The notes under the pieces: model-generated
Databases searched by the model: none
Seen by the model: only the letters and a program-made list of their open reading frames with translations
Told to the model about the DNA's origin: nothing
In this document: positions 25,567 to 34,815 of the stretch, piece after piece
Layout of the letters: every line of letters starts with the position of its first letter
Numbering within the stretch: the stretch's first letter is position 1
Position numbers and translations under genes: made by a program
Origin: Shewanella sairae
GTDB lineage: Bacteria > Pseudomonadota > Gammaproteobacteria > Enterobacterales > Shewanellaceae
Length of the DNA stretch: 64,000 bases
Assembly (NCBI RefSeq): GCF_023283535.1
Contig: NZ_JAKILT010000030.1
Span: forward strand, 1-64,000
Reading direction: 5' to 3'

Positions 25567-27001
25567 TTTGATCCCAGTATTAGTTTATTTGGCCTTAAGC
25601 CTCGTGATTACCCGAGTTTGGAGTGCTAGGCAAGCAAAGCAATCTCAACAATTTTGTGAAGATAAAGCTAAGCGATTTTTTATCGGTGGTGCCTTTTTGA
25701 GTGGACCTCTGTTGGCGCTGACTTTAGTCGCAACCTACACCAGTGCGGGTTCGTTTATTGGCGGTCCTGGAGCGGCTTATAAATACGGTTTGGGCTGGGT
25801 TTGGCTAGCGGTTATTCAGGTGCCAGTGGTGATATTAACTTTGGGCGTTTTAGGGCCGAAGTTTTTAGCGCAAAAACGGCAATACAGCACGATAATCGAA
25901 TGGCTAGATAGCCGCTATAACAATAGGCTGTTGAGCAATATTGCTATGTTTAGCTTAGTGGTTGGTTTCGTGGCTATGATAGCGGTGCAGTTTATTGGTG
26001 GCGCACGGTTGCTTGCTGGTGTTACCGGGATCAGTTATGAGCTTGGGCTTGCTGTGTTTGTGTTTACCGTGCTGGCGTATACCTTAACTGGCGGCTTTCG
26101 TGCTGTTGTATTGACTGATGCACTGCAAGGTATCGTGATGCTAATAGGGCTGATGGTTTTATTGGTGGTCATCCTTATGCAGCCTGATCTTGGCAGCAAA
26201 CTTGCTGCAGAGACCGCAACTACTCCTGAGTTACTAAGCCCACATGGTGTTGGTGGTGGGTTAGGGTGGCCAATGATGCTGTCTTTTTGGGTTCTCATTT
26301 GCTTTGGCACTATGGGCTTACCCCATACCATTGTTAGGTTGCTAGCGGTTAAAGATAAGCAATCATTAAAGCGCGGTATGATTTGGGGAACATTAATTTG
26401 TTTCTTAATGACTTTAATTCCGCACCTTTGTGGTTTTTTAGGTCGGATTATCTTTCCTGACTTAGCGATCCCTGATCAGATCATGCCTAGGCTAATTGCG
26501 CAGTTGATGACCCCTTTTGGAGCAGGCATTCTACTGGCAGCACCCATAGCAGCGGTTATGTCATCGGTCGATTCTATGCTACTGCAATCAGCGGTGAGTA
26601 TCGTGCGAGACGGTATTGTAAAAAAACGGCCAAATATGGGCGCGACTCAGCAAGTTAGATTAACTCAGCTGATGATGATAGTGATCACCGCGCTCGCTTG
26701 TTTTTGGGCGGTTAAACCACCCGATATGATAGTGTGGATAAACCTAGCTGCTTTTGGCGCGCTACAAGCAGTATTTTTATGGCCGATTCTAGCAGGACTA
26801 TTTTTCCCGAGCGTTGGCGGAAAAACTGCACTTATTGCCATGTGCAGCGGCATGGTTAGTTACTTACTGCTGCAACTGCAAATTCCTCTACAAGCCGGAG
26901 TCCACCCGATTGTCCCCGCGTTAGTGATTTCGCTACTTATGTTGCTGCTAAGCCACTTTATTAGCCAAACACGGGTAAAAAGAGCCATTTCTAGCCATTA
27001 G
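25559..27001 (+). CDS. panF: Sodium/pantothenate symporter PanF
   Basis: 480 residues, a sodium:solute symporter (SSS family) with about 13 membrane helices. SSS signature elements are visible: 'FIGGPGAAYKYGLGWVWLA' near helix 2 and 'GGFRAVVLTDALQGIVMLIG' in the middle. It imports pantothenate, the CoA precursor, with sodium. Assignment to PanF rather than another SSS member rests on the yhdT-panF pairing and on overall resemblance. It overlaps yhdT by 8 bp and is translationally coupled to it. Confidence 0.87.
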   Translation: MTSLIPVLVYLALSLVITRVWSARQAKQSQQFCEDKAKRFFIGGAFLSGPLLALTLVATYTSAGSFIGGPGAAYKYGLGWVWLAVIQVPVVILTLGVLGPKFLAQKRQYSTIIEWLDSRYNNRLLSNIAMFSLVVGFVAMIAVQFIGGARLLAGVTGISYELGLAVFVFTVLAYTLTGGFRAVVLTDALQGIVMLIGLMVLLVVILMQPDLGSKLAAETATTPELLSPHGVGGGLGWPMMLSFWVLICFGTMGLPHTIVRLLAVKDKQSLKRGMIWGTLICFLMTLIPHLCGFLGRIIFPDLAIPDQIMPRLIAQLMTPFGAGILLAAPIAAVMSSVDSMLLQSAVSIVRDGIVKKRPNMGATQQVRLTQLMMIVITALACFWAVKPPDMIVWINLAAFGALQAVFLWPILAGLFFPSVGGKTALIAMCSGMVSYLLLQLQIPLQAGVHPIVPALVISLLMLLLSHFISQTRVKRAISSH

Positions 27002-27160
27002 CACTGCTTTTCTGTGGCAATTGCTCAGTAAAACACTCTTTTTTGCAACTGCAATGTTATTGCTTAATGTGAGTTGTAGCTAAAGAGGTTAACCCCGCGC
27101 TGGTCAAGGGCTAAGCATTGGTTTATATTTGCCGCCATATAATAATAAAATGGTGGCAAT

Positions 27161-28705
27161 ATGGACCCTGTTAGCCCTTCAAATACTGCAGTTAATCAAG
27201 CGGTTAATCCAAGCTTGACGTGGAAGATGCCAGACACGTTAGTGATTATCTTTTTTGTCGCAATCGCGGCCGCTATCCTTACTTATTTTGTGCCTATTGG
27301 TTCTTTTCAAACCCAAGATATCACTTATGTTGTTGATGGGGTTGAAAAGAGCAGAAGCGTGATAGATCCCAACTCTTTTGCTTATGAAGTTGATGATGCT
27401 GGGCAGCCGGTGTTGCAGCCTGTCGCATTGTTTGAAGGTCATGGTGGTGTGGGCTTTTTTAACTTTGCCTTTGAAGGTTTGGTATCTGGCTCTAAATGGG
27501 GCAGTGCGATTGGTGTGATCATGTTTATGTTAGTCATCGGTGGTGCTTTTGGCATTGTGATGGCAACCGGAACCATAGATAACGGCATATTAAAACTGAT
27601 TGATGTCACACGAGGAAAAGAGGGGCTGTTTATACCGGTTATCTTCATCCTGTTTTCGTTAGGCGGTGCAGTATTTGGCATGGGCGAGGAGGCCATCGCA
27701 TTTGCGATTATTATTTGTCCACTGATGATTCGTTTAGGCTATGACGGTATAACAACTGTTATGGTGACCTATGTGGCAACCCAGATAGGCTTTGCATCGT
27801 CCTGGATGAACCCTTTTAGTGTTGCTATTGCTCAAGGCATTGCGGGAGTGCCAGTACTTTCTGGCTCTGGTGTTCGCTTTATTATGTGGACAGGCTTTAC
27901 CTTAATGGGGCTGATATTTACTTTGCGCTATGGCGCTAAAGTGAAGGCTAATCCGCAGTATTCTTTTAGTTATCACAGCGATAGTTACTTTAGAGAAAAT
28001 CAAAAAGAAGCCAAGCTTGATAGTCGTTTTAATCTCGGCGATATTCTAGTGCTGCTGACTATTTTTGCTACGGTTGCGTGGATCATTTGGGGCGTGGTTA
28101 CCCAAGCCTGGTTTATTCCCGAGATTGCCAGTCAATTTTTCACTATGGGGATTGTTGTCGGTATTATTAGTGTGGTGTTTAAACTCAATAAAATGGATGT
28201 TAATAAAGTTGCCAGTAGCTTTAAGCAGGGCGCAGCAACCATGTTGGAGCCTGCAGTGCTTGTTGGTTGCGCTTCCGGTATTTTGCTTTTACTCGGTGGA
28301 GGAGACGCAGCTAACCCAAGCGTACTGAATACCATTTTAAGTAAAGCGGGTGAATTTATTGGTCAGTTGCCCAGCGTAATGTCTGCTTGGTTTATGTATG
28401 TGTTCCAGTCAGTGTTTAATTTCTTTGTCACCTCAGGTTCTGGTCAAGCTGCACTCACTATGCCTTTGATGGCACCACTGGCCGATCTGGTGGGGGTTAC
28501 ACGTCAAGTTTCGGTGTTAGCTTTTCAGCTCGGTGATGGCTTTACCAACATTTTAGTGCCAACTTCAGCTTCTTTAATGGCAACCTTAGGTGTATGCCGC
28601 GTTGATTGGGGCCAATGGCTTAAGTTTATTTGGCGCTTTATGTTAGCGCTATTTACAGTTTCAAGCGCAATTGTGATTGGCGCGCATTACTTTGGCTTTA
28701 GCTAG
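27161..28705 (+). CDS. yfcC: YfcC-family carrier (C4-dicarboxylate anaerobic carrier-like / putative basic amino acid antiporter)
   Basis: 514 residues with about 12 membrane helices. It shows 'GMGEEAIAFAIIICPLMIRLGYD', 'ATQIGFASSWMNPFSVAIAQ' and 'SGSGQAALTMPLMAPLADL', all typical of the YfcC/ArcD-like DcuC superfamily. The transported solute is not determined. In E. coli yfcC lies next to pta, so its position near ackA-pta and focA fits an ancestral cluster. A 160-bp gap separates it from panF. It ends in a strong terminator. Confidence 0.85.
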   Translation: MDPVSPSNTAVNQAVNPSLTWKMPDTLVIIFFVAIAAAILTYFVPIGSFQTQDITYVVDGVEKSRSVIDPNSFAYEVDDAGQPVLQPVALFEGHGGVGFFNFAFEGLVSGSKWGSAIGVIMFMLVIGGAFGIVMATGTIDNGILKLIDVTRGKEGLFIPVIFILFSLGGAVFGMGEEAIAFAIIICPLMIRLGYDGITTVMVTYVATQIGFASSWMNPFSVAIAQGIAGVPVLSGSGVRFIMWTGFTLMGLIFTLRYGAKVKANPQYSFSYHSDSYFRENQKEAKLDSRFNLGDILVLLTIFATVAWIIWGVVTQAWFIPEIASQFFTMGIVVGIISVVFKLNKMDVNKVASSFKQGAATMLEPAVLVGCASGILLLLGGGDAANPSVLNTILSKAGEFIGQLPSVMSAWFMYVFQSVFNFFVTSGSGQAALTMPLMAPLADLVGVTRQVSVLAFQLGDGFTNILVPTSASLMATLGVCRVDWGQWLKFIWRFMLALFTVSSAIVIGAHYFGFS

Positions 28706-28745
28706 CAATAAACTAAGGCATAAGAGCAGATATTTTCAGATCGCT

Positions 28746-28773
28746 AAGCTCCCTTTATTGGGAGCTTTTTATT
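28746..28773 (+). terminator. yfcC terminator
   Basis: AAGCTCCC pairs with GGGAGCTT around TTTATT, followed by TTTTATT. Confidence 0.88.
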
Positions 28774-28783
28774 AGGCTTTTAA

Positions 28784-29113
28784 TCATTTGCACATCAATA
28801 ATCGCTTGCCTAAGCCTTTTCCATAAATGCTGGGACAAAGATATAGCTTGCTAAGCTCAATAGTGTCAGATGAATTTAGTTTCAGAAAGTAGGATAAAAA
28901 GCCTACAACTTGGTTTTGAGTTACAGCGACATATATCGTCTCAGCGTTTGTCTCAATTGTTTGTCGCCACTCGGCTTTTCTTTTGCTTACCGTGTAACTA
29001 TCAATGTAGCCTTTAGGCATTAGGCCATCAAAGGCTGATTGCCAAGAGCTTACATGTATATTGGCGATATCTGATATGTCTTCAATAGTGGCTGGTCTTA
29101 TTTGAAATTCCAT
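28784..29113 (-). pseudogene. GNAT N-acetyltransferase, 3'-truncated
   Basis: 109 residues. It starts like a full GNAT acetyltransferase (MEFQIRPATIEDISDIANIH) and keeps the acetyl-CoA-binding motif A (YGKGLGKRLL), but stops four residues later (LMCK, TGA). GNAT proteins of this kind normally run to about 160-175 residues; the missing part holds motif B and the final strands. Directly beyond the stop is the convergent yfcC terminator, so no remaining coding sequence is visible. The 3' end was probably lost by deletion, and the product is unlikely to fold properly. GGATT precedes the ATG, so it may still be expressed. Confidence 0.7.
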
Positions 29114-29200
29114 TTCAATCCTTGGTTTTTTTTAAGCAATGAAATTAGTGCTGTGGCTTATATAGATTGGTATCACTTGATAGATAATTTTAACAGATAC

Positions 29201-29227
29201 AAAAAAACGGCACCCTAAGGTGCCGTT
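29201..29227 (-). terminator. Terminator of the TonB-dependent receptor gene
   Basis: AACGGCACC pairs with GGTGCCGTT around CTAA; seven T follow on the minus strand (the last two of the arm included). Confidence 0.92.
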
Positions 29228-29264
29228 AATACAATCATTTTATTTTAGATTCAGTGAGTCTAGC

Positions 29265-31970
29265 TTAGAACTTCACTTCACCTTCAATAAAGTACTCTTG
29301 ACCGCGAGCATTGTAGATCCCACGTGGGTAGTGTGGCCACTGAGTATCAGTTGGGTCAAAGTTTGGACCCGCATCAAACAAGTTGATAATACCGGCTTTT
29401 AGCTTGATAGACTCAGAGATAGTGTAGCCTGCAGTTAGGTTCCACTTAGTCTGTGATGCAACTTCATGATCTTCTTCAATGAATACATCGCCATTTGCTT
29501 CAGCAGCTTCTTTGAAAGACTTGTACTGAACACCGTGCATACGTGCAGTGTGGTAAGCACCTAACGTCGCTTCAAAGTCTTCGATAAAGTAACCTAGGAT
29601 TAAGTTTGCGCGGTACTGAGGTAGACCGCCGTTCTCGATATCATCTTCAACAGGGTCAGTTGATGTTAACTGGTACTCAGAGTTTAGAATGTAAGTACCG
29701 CTAAAGTTAAGCTTAAGCTCACCATAGCTGTTTAGATCCCAAGTGTAGCCCGCAGTTAAATCTAAACCGCGAACTTTTTGATACGCTAAGTTTTGTGCTA
29801 CCGCGTTAACATGAGTAATTGTGCCTTGGTCGTCACGAGTGATCATGTCTTCATAAAGCTCCCAATCACGAGCAGCTTGTGAAGCACTGATATCGCTAAC
29901 CATGTCATCAAGTTTCCATTCCCATAAGTCGAATGAAGCGTCAAATGCATCGCCGCCCCATACTGCACCTATGTTAGCGGTATAGCCTGTTTCTGCATCT
30001 AGGTCTTCATTGGCACCGGTTGTGGTATCAATATGCAGTTCGTTACATACAGCGTTTAACTGTTCATCAGGGTAAACTGTACCTGGTGTTCCGCCCATTG
30101 CTGCACACTGTTTAAAGTCGATAACAGTTGTGAAACCATCGGTTGGGTCGCCATATACACGATGCATATCAGGTGCACGGAATACCGAGCTCCAAGAACC
30201 ACGAACAAGTAGTTCACGAACAGGACGGTATTCTACCGCTATCTGTGGTGAAAGGTTGCCACCAAAGTTGTCGTAGTGGTCGTAACGTAATGCTGCATCA
30301 ATATTTAAGTCATCAAGAATTGGGAAGCTAACTTCGGCATATGTTGCCCAGTTCTTACGCTCACCGGCACCTGATGAACCACCTTTACCTAAGATGTTAC
30401 CGTTCTTAGACTCTGAATCTGAATCTGTTTCATAGTCTTGAATTGTGTATTCAGCACCAAATGCGAACATGGCATCGCCAGCGTCCATCTCAAATAGTGA
30501 GCCAGTGATGTTAGCCTGTACGTTCTTTTGAGTTGACTGAGCACGCTCGAATGAGCTGTAAGAGGCTTTTTCAGCATCTTCTGGAGACATGTTCTCAAGC
30601 AGTGAGTTACCGTTTTCACCTGCAGTGATGTAGTTAAACATGCCGCCAACAGTCGCGTTACCGCTGCCGAATACATCTACGCTTGTGCGGCCGTAGTTAA
30701 CTGACGCGTCCCAGTTATACTCGTCAGCAATTAAGCCTTCTAAACCAGCTGTAAAGAAGTAGTTGCGGGTTTTAGTTTCAGTTGAACGGTGCCCAAGCTC
30801 ATGTAGACGACGTGCGTAGTAATATGAACCATCTTCTGCATTAGCAAAATCTCCGCCAAGACCTGTGTCTTTGTCAAAGTCTTTGCTCATGTACTTGTCG
30901 CTACCAGCTTGGCCATAACTTACGGTCAACTTGTCACCATCGACAGTGATGTCATAATCATCGATTGCTGAAGGCTCAATGTTAGTAATTGATTTTGCTT
31001 CTGCAAAATCTAGGCGACCCACAAAACTCATATCTTCAGCAAGTTCATAGTTGAAGTTGGTTGAGCTGATAAAACGTGTGCTTTCCGGTTGAAGATCACG
31101 CCATGCAGAGCGGTCAAAACCACAAACATTACGAGCTTCATCCCACAGGAAACCACCATCAGTACATTCTTGTGGGCTTAGTTGGCGCGCACCTTCACCT
31201 GTGCCGGCAATTCTGGCACCGTATGAACTATATTGAGAGTATTGGCTATGTGGTACTTTGTCAGTATGTAGACCAAAGTTATCTCTATCAGTAGCTAAAA
31301 GAGACTGGTTATCGGTAAACTCGATAAAGCTTGATACGTTACCTTTGTCAGATGAAGCACCTAATGATAGTGAAATACGGTCATTTGCACCGCCACCGTT
31401 AGTGGTATCGCCATGGCGATATTTAACTGCAACACCTTCAAAATCTTTCTTCAAAATGATGTTAATTACCCCACCTACTGCGTCAGCACCGTAAATGGCT
31501 GAACCACCTGATTGGAGGATTTCGATACGTTGTACGGCTTCCATTGGCAGGTTAGCTGTATCAACAAAGTTGTCAGTGCCGCCAGCAGGTTTTGGATACT
31601 GGTTTAAACGTTTGCCGTTAATTAGCGTAAGGGTACGGTTAGCGCCTGCACCACGTAAGCTAATTGAAGAGGCTGCAGGTGTAAAACCGTGCACAGATTG
31701 AGTGGTCATGGCACCAGTTGTTGATGTTAGACTCTCTAGTGCATCTTGAACGCTTGTAAAGCCTTGTTTAGCCATTTCATCAGCACTTAATACAGTGACT
31801 GGTGTGGCTGTTTCCATATCGCTACGTTGGATACGTGAACCTGTTACCTGAATACGTTCAACGTTCTCATCATCTGCTGCAAGTACTACTGGCGAGCTTA
31901 GTGCTGCTGTCGCGGCACCAGTGGCTAACGCAAAGCGAATCGCTTTGGCCAATCTTGAGTTAAGTGGCAT
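29265..31970 (-). CDS. TonB-dependent outer-membrane receptor
   Basis: 901 residues. Sec signal peptide (cleaved near 'VVLAADDEN', residue ~31), then a TonB-box-like 'ERIQVTGSRI', a plug domain (~50-175: 'VQDALESLTS', 'ISLRGAGANRTLTLINGKRL', 'IEILQSGGSAIYGADAVGGVINI'), and a 22-stranded barrel to the C-terminal Phe. It actively imports a bulky substrate across the outer membrane using ExbB-ExbD-TonB. The 'GAGANRTLTLINGKRL' form is common in large carbohydrate- or peptide-associated receptors of Shewanella and Xanthomonas; the substrate is not visible. It is transcribed alone, with a 479-bp leader region and a terminator. Confidence 0.93.
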   Translation of the reverse strand: MPLNSRLAKAIRFALATGAATAALSSPVVLAADDENVERIQVTGSRIQRSDMETATPVTVLSADEMAKQGFTSVQDALESLTSTTGAMTTQSVHGFTPAASSISLRGAGANRTLTLINGKRLNQYPKPAGGTDNFVDTANLPMEAVQRIEILQSGGSAIYGADAVGGVINIILKKDFEGVAVKYRHGDTTNGGGANDRISLSLGASSDKGNVSSFIEFTDNQSLLATDRDNFGLHTDKVPHSQYSQYSSYGARIAGTGEGARQLSPQECTDGGFLWDEARNVCGFDRSAWRDLQPESTRFISSTNFNYELAEDMSFVGRLDFAEAKSITNIEPSAIDDYDITVDGDKLTVSYGQAGSDKYMSKDFDKDTGLGGDFANAEDGSYYYARRLHELGHRSTETKTRNYFFTAGLEGLIADEYNWDASVNYGRTSVDVFGSGNATVGGMFNYITAGENGNSLLENMSPEDAEKASYSSFERAQSTQKNVQANITGSLFEMDAGDAMFAFGAEYTIQDYETDSDSESKNGNILGKGGSSGAGERKNWATYAEVSFPILDDLNIDAALRYDHYDNFGGNLSPQIAVEYRPVRELLVRGSWSSVFRAPDMHRVYGDPTDGFTTVIDFKQCAAMGGTPGTVYPDEQLNAVCNELHIDTTTGANEDLDAETGYTANIGAVWGGDAFDASFDLWEWKLDDMVSDISASQAARDWELYEDMITRDDQGTITHVNAVAQNLAYQKVRGLDLTAGYTWDLNSYGELKLNFSGTYILNSEYQLTSTDPVEDDIENGGLPQYRANLILGYFIEDFEATLGAYHTARMHGVQYKSFKEAAEANGDVFIEEDHEVASQTKWNLTAGYTISESIKLKAGIINLFDAGPNFDPTDTQWPHYPRGIYNARGQEYFIEGEVKF

Positions 31971-32449
31971 ATCATTACTCCCTTGGAACTTAATATAGTT
32001 ATTTTTATTTAGGTTCTACTTCTTAAGAACTTGTAGATATATGTTAAGAAGAAGTCTCTGGGGATGGATGAAAGCACAAGCTAGTAACTGGGGCAACATG
32101 CTATTTACAGCTGTTGTATTTGTTAGTAAATGCTAATAAAAATAGATTGTTGCCTGGTTGTGGTTTTTGTGTTTATTTTGGGAGAGTAACTCTCGATACT
32201 TGTTTGTCGATCGAGTGGTTTGTTTTTATTTTGTTTTATTTTGCGGCTGTGAATGGCTTTTTGTTGTGACTTTTGTGTTGCTGGTTTGTGCTTTGTGTGT
32301 TTTATTAACCCTATGTGTATACAGCTGTTAATTGTAATGTGTAAAAAACCTAATATGTGAACTTTGTCACGTATCGGGTTTTGAGTGTTAAGTGGGATGC
32401 TGCTGGATTAGGACAAGATGATAAGTTCTAGATGATCTCTTAGCTTTTG
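31971..32449. other. 479-bp gap with a G+T-skewed stretch
   Basis: Promoter region of the TonB-dependent receptor (minus strand) and 3' flank of the TDT permease gene. From about 32150 to 32310 the plus strand is almost free of A-runs and rich in G and T, with many TTTTG/TGTGT words. A small palindrome GAGAGTAACTCTC lies at about 32192-32204. No gene is seen. Confidence 0.5.
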
Positions 32450-33442
32450 TTAACGAAGCCATTGCTGATTCAAAATACTCGTTTTGTAGTGAGTAAGGTA
32501 TTTCACTGCAACATAACTCACTACAAGTGTAGCGACAATCAGCTCTACTTTAGCTGTTATTAATAGGTCCGCTGACACATTGCTGGCGCCGAATGTAGCG
32601 ACTATCCAGTTAACGGTTTTAAACAATGCGGTTGCACCAATCACCATAGGGAAGGTAAACGCTGCATACCCTGGTGAAAACGGTAGTTTAAGCAAGTGAA
32701 AAAAAGCTAAGTAAATAACACTTGTCATCAATAGCGCTAAAGTGAGCAGCACACCTACAATAATCAGTGATGGTTGTGAAGTCATGGTTAAGTAGCCTGC
32801 AAGAGATAAACTCGCTGGCGCCGCCATAATCGCAATGGTAGGTTTAGCGGCATCTGCAATCGGTTCACAAAAGATTAAACGGTATAACATGATGGGTAGC
32901 ATCACTAAGTAGCTCACCATACCGAACATCAAAATAGCATCTGCTAGCCATTGGTACTGCATCTCTGAACCGTGTGGGAACGAAACTGCTGCAACAATGA
33001 TGCCGATAGGGGGAACAAACCAGCTTGGCACCATATGCTCGAGTTTAAAATCGATAGCACGATAATAAATAAACATGCTTAAAAAGCCGATATGGATTGC
33101 AATCGCGGTTAACCATAAAGCGACGCCGATAGCGTGATTAAATTGTCCTAGCGCAGCTGACACCACCATTAACCCCATCGCAAAAGTTGGAATGACACTG
33201 CCAACAACTGGGTGGGTAAGTTCTTCGATAAGTACTTTTGGATGAAGGACAAATTTAGCCACTAACATTAGCAACATTAGACCAGCAATTGATGCGCCGA
33301 TGAGTTGGCCTTGGCCATTCAAGCCTGGCACCATGCTTTCCCACGCCCAACCAAGACTCGCAATGGCTAAAGCTAAGCCGGCCATAGGGCTAGGTAGACG
33401 TGAAACGCGGTGTCTAAGTGTGTGCTTATTTGTGTTGCTCAT
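32450..33442 (-). CDS. TDT-family (TehA/SLAC1-like) membrane transporter
   Basis: 330 residues from the ATG at 33442, which has AAGGA 7 nt upstream; the in-frame TTG at 33448 overlaps that spacing and is not needed. About ten membrane helices, with the family's 'PSPMAGLALAI' near the N-terminus and the 'HPVVGSVIPTFAMGLMV' helix pair. Members include the TehA anion channel and plant SLAC1, as well as malate and sulfite permeases, so an anion is the likely substrate. It follows the methyltransferase-like gene by 128 bp on the same strand, with a large inverted repeat in between. Confidence 0.82.
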   Translation of the reverse strand: MSNTNKHTLRHRVSRLPSPMAGLALAIASLGWAWESMVPGLNGQGQLIGASIAGLMLLMLVAKFVLHPKVLIEELTHPVVGSVIPTFAMGLMVVSAALGQFNHAIGVALWLTAIAIHIGFLSMFIYYRAIDFKLEHMVPSWFVPPIGIIVAAVSFPHGSEMQYQWLADAILMFGMVSYLVMLPIMLYRLIFCEPIADAAKPTIAIMAAPASLSLAGYLTMTSQPSLIIVGVLLTLALLMTSVIYLAFFHLLKLPFSPGYAAFTFPMVIGATALFKTVNWIVATFGASNVSADLLITAKVELIVATLVVSYVAVKYLTHYKTSILNQQWLR

Positions 33443-33501
33443 AATCAAATCCTTCTAACAATCTTTATGCCTTTACTTTAACGTCATCAATTCTTAATTA
33501 A

Positions 33502-33532
33502 AATTGAAGTTAAGTTAACCTTAACTTCAATT
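33502..33532. repeat. 31-bp inverted repeat with 13-bp perfect arms
   Basis: AATTGAAGTTAAG (33502-33514) and CTTAACTTCAATT (33520-33532) with a 5-nt spacer, between the O-methyltransferase-like and TDT genes. It is AT-rich. On the minus strand a short ATTTTAATT tract follows, so a weak terminator is possible; an operator for a dimeric regulator is equally likely. Confidence 0.7.
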
Positions 33533-33570
33533 AAATTGAGTGTTAATTGGTTAAATCAGATTGCTTGAAT

Positions 33571-34644
33571 TTATGGTTTACGTTTACAGCGTAAAAGGGT
33601 ATGTCCAAGACCGATATTATCTATGTCTTCATCAACGAATAGCCCTGCTTGACTGATGAGTTTGAGCAAGGTTTTACTGTGGTACATGCGGCTATTACCA
33701 TTGGCGATAGCAGTAAAATATAGCGAGGTTGCATTGACGCAAAATGCGCCGGCCTCAAATGGTTGACGATCCCAAAAGGTTTCTAAAATACACAGCTCAC
33801 TATCAGGTTTCATTACCGCGGCAGCGCGTTTTAATATGCTGAGGATCTCTGATTCTGAGAAACAATCAAGAAATTGACTCATCCAATATAAGTCACCTTG
33901 CTCACAAAAAGGTTTTTGTTCATCTAATAGATCGGTAACAAATGCGTGCACTCGCTCGGCAACGCCTGCATTGGCAGCATTTTCCATGGCTACGTTTAGC
34001 TGGCCTGGCAAATCCATAATGGTGACTTGGACTTGATTGTCGAAGCCGGTACAGGCGAGAGCCCATTTACCAGTATTACCACCTACGTCTACGATATGCT
34101 TAGGTTTTTCTTGAAAGATTAACGGCAGTAGTGACTCAAAAGCATGATCTGAATAGTAGTGATCAAATTCAAACCAACTCTTTTTAATCTCTTCAGGTAA
34201 CTGACTTAAGCCCGGATAAATAGTCGGCCAATCACCGAGTGACTTAAGCCCTTTAGGTTTGCCTTCGAGTAAAGAGGCTTCAAGTTCAAATAAACCTTGG
34301 TAACAAACGTCATGAGTAAAATTTAAATTGGTTTTAGCCATATCGTCATGCAGTAAGAAATGACCAATTTTGTCGAGTACATAAGCCTCATCTTTAAGGT
34401 AAAGCAAGCCCATGCTTAGCCCCATATCAATCAATACACCGACAGCATATTCTGACAACTCACTGTGTTGCGCTAACGTTGGCAACTGACAGCCATTTTC
34501 ACCGTGATCTGAGATGATCTGCAGTAAATTAAACTTTAAAAGGCAGCGAGCAACTTGAAAGCTGATTGGGGCGAAAGCAATTTTTTGAGCTTCAAATTTT
34601 GCATCAAAAGCGCTAATGGAAAGAGGTGAGCGATAAAAGGACAT
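33571..34644 (-). CDS. O-methyltransferase-like SAM-dependent methyltransferase
   Basis: 357 residues. An N-terminal winged-helix-like dimerisation region (~20-105, 'LPTLAQHSELSEYAVGVLI') is followed by a Rossmann methyltransferase domain with motif I 'IVDVGGNTGKWA' (about residues 187-198), 'VTIMDLPGQL' and 'LYWMSQFLDCFSE', the pattern of plant and polyketide-type small-molecule O-methyltransferases (PF00891-like). The usual catalytic His of that class (normally in an 'xxHDW' segment) appears replaced around 'QFLDCFSE', so activity is uncertain. It is divergent from the TetR gene and upstream of the TDT permease. Substrate unknown. Confidence 0.75.
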   Translation of the reverse strand: MSFYRSPLSISAFDAKFEAQKIAFAPISFQVARCLLKFNLLQIISDHGENGCQLPTLAQHSELSEYAVGVLIDMGLSMGLLYLKDEAYVLDKIGHFLLHDDMAKTNLNFTHDVCYQGLFELEASLLEGKPKGLKSLGDWPTIYPGLSQLPEEIKKSWFEFDHYYSDHAFESLLPLIFQEKPKHIVDVGGNTGKWALACTGFDNQVQVTIMDLPGQLNVAMENAANAGVAERVHAFVTDLLDEQKPFCEQGDLYWMSQFLDCFSESEILSILKRAAAVMKPDSELCILETFWDRQPFEAGAFCVNATSLYFTAIANGNSRMYHSKTLLKLISQAGLFVDEDIDNIGLGHTLLRCKRKP

Positions 34645-34815
34645 AAGTTACTCGAGATAAGCGGTGACATAATTAGTGAGGCGCGCATTCTACATGTTAC
34701 AGTTTGCTTATTGTTTGAACTTGATCTGACTTCAGCGGGTTGAATTCTATATTACTGGTGTCTAATCGGTCTTTATAGGGCTAAAAAGTCTCGTTTTCAC
34801 TAAAGGAAGCTATTT

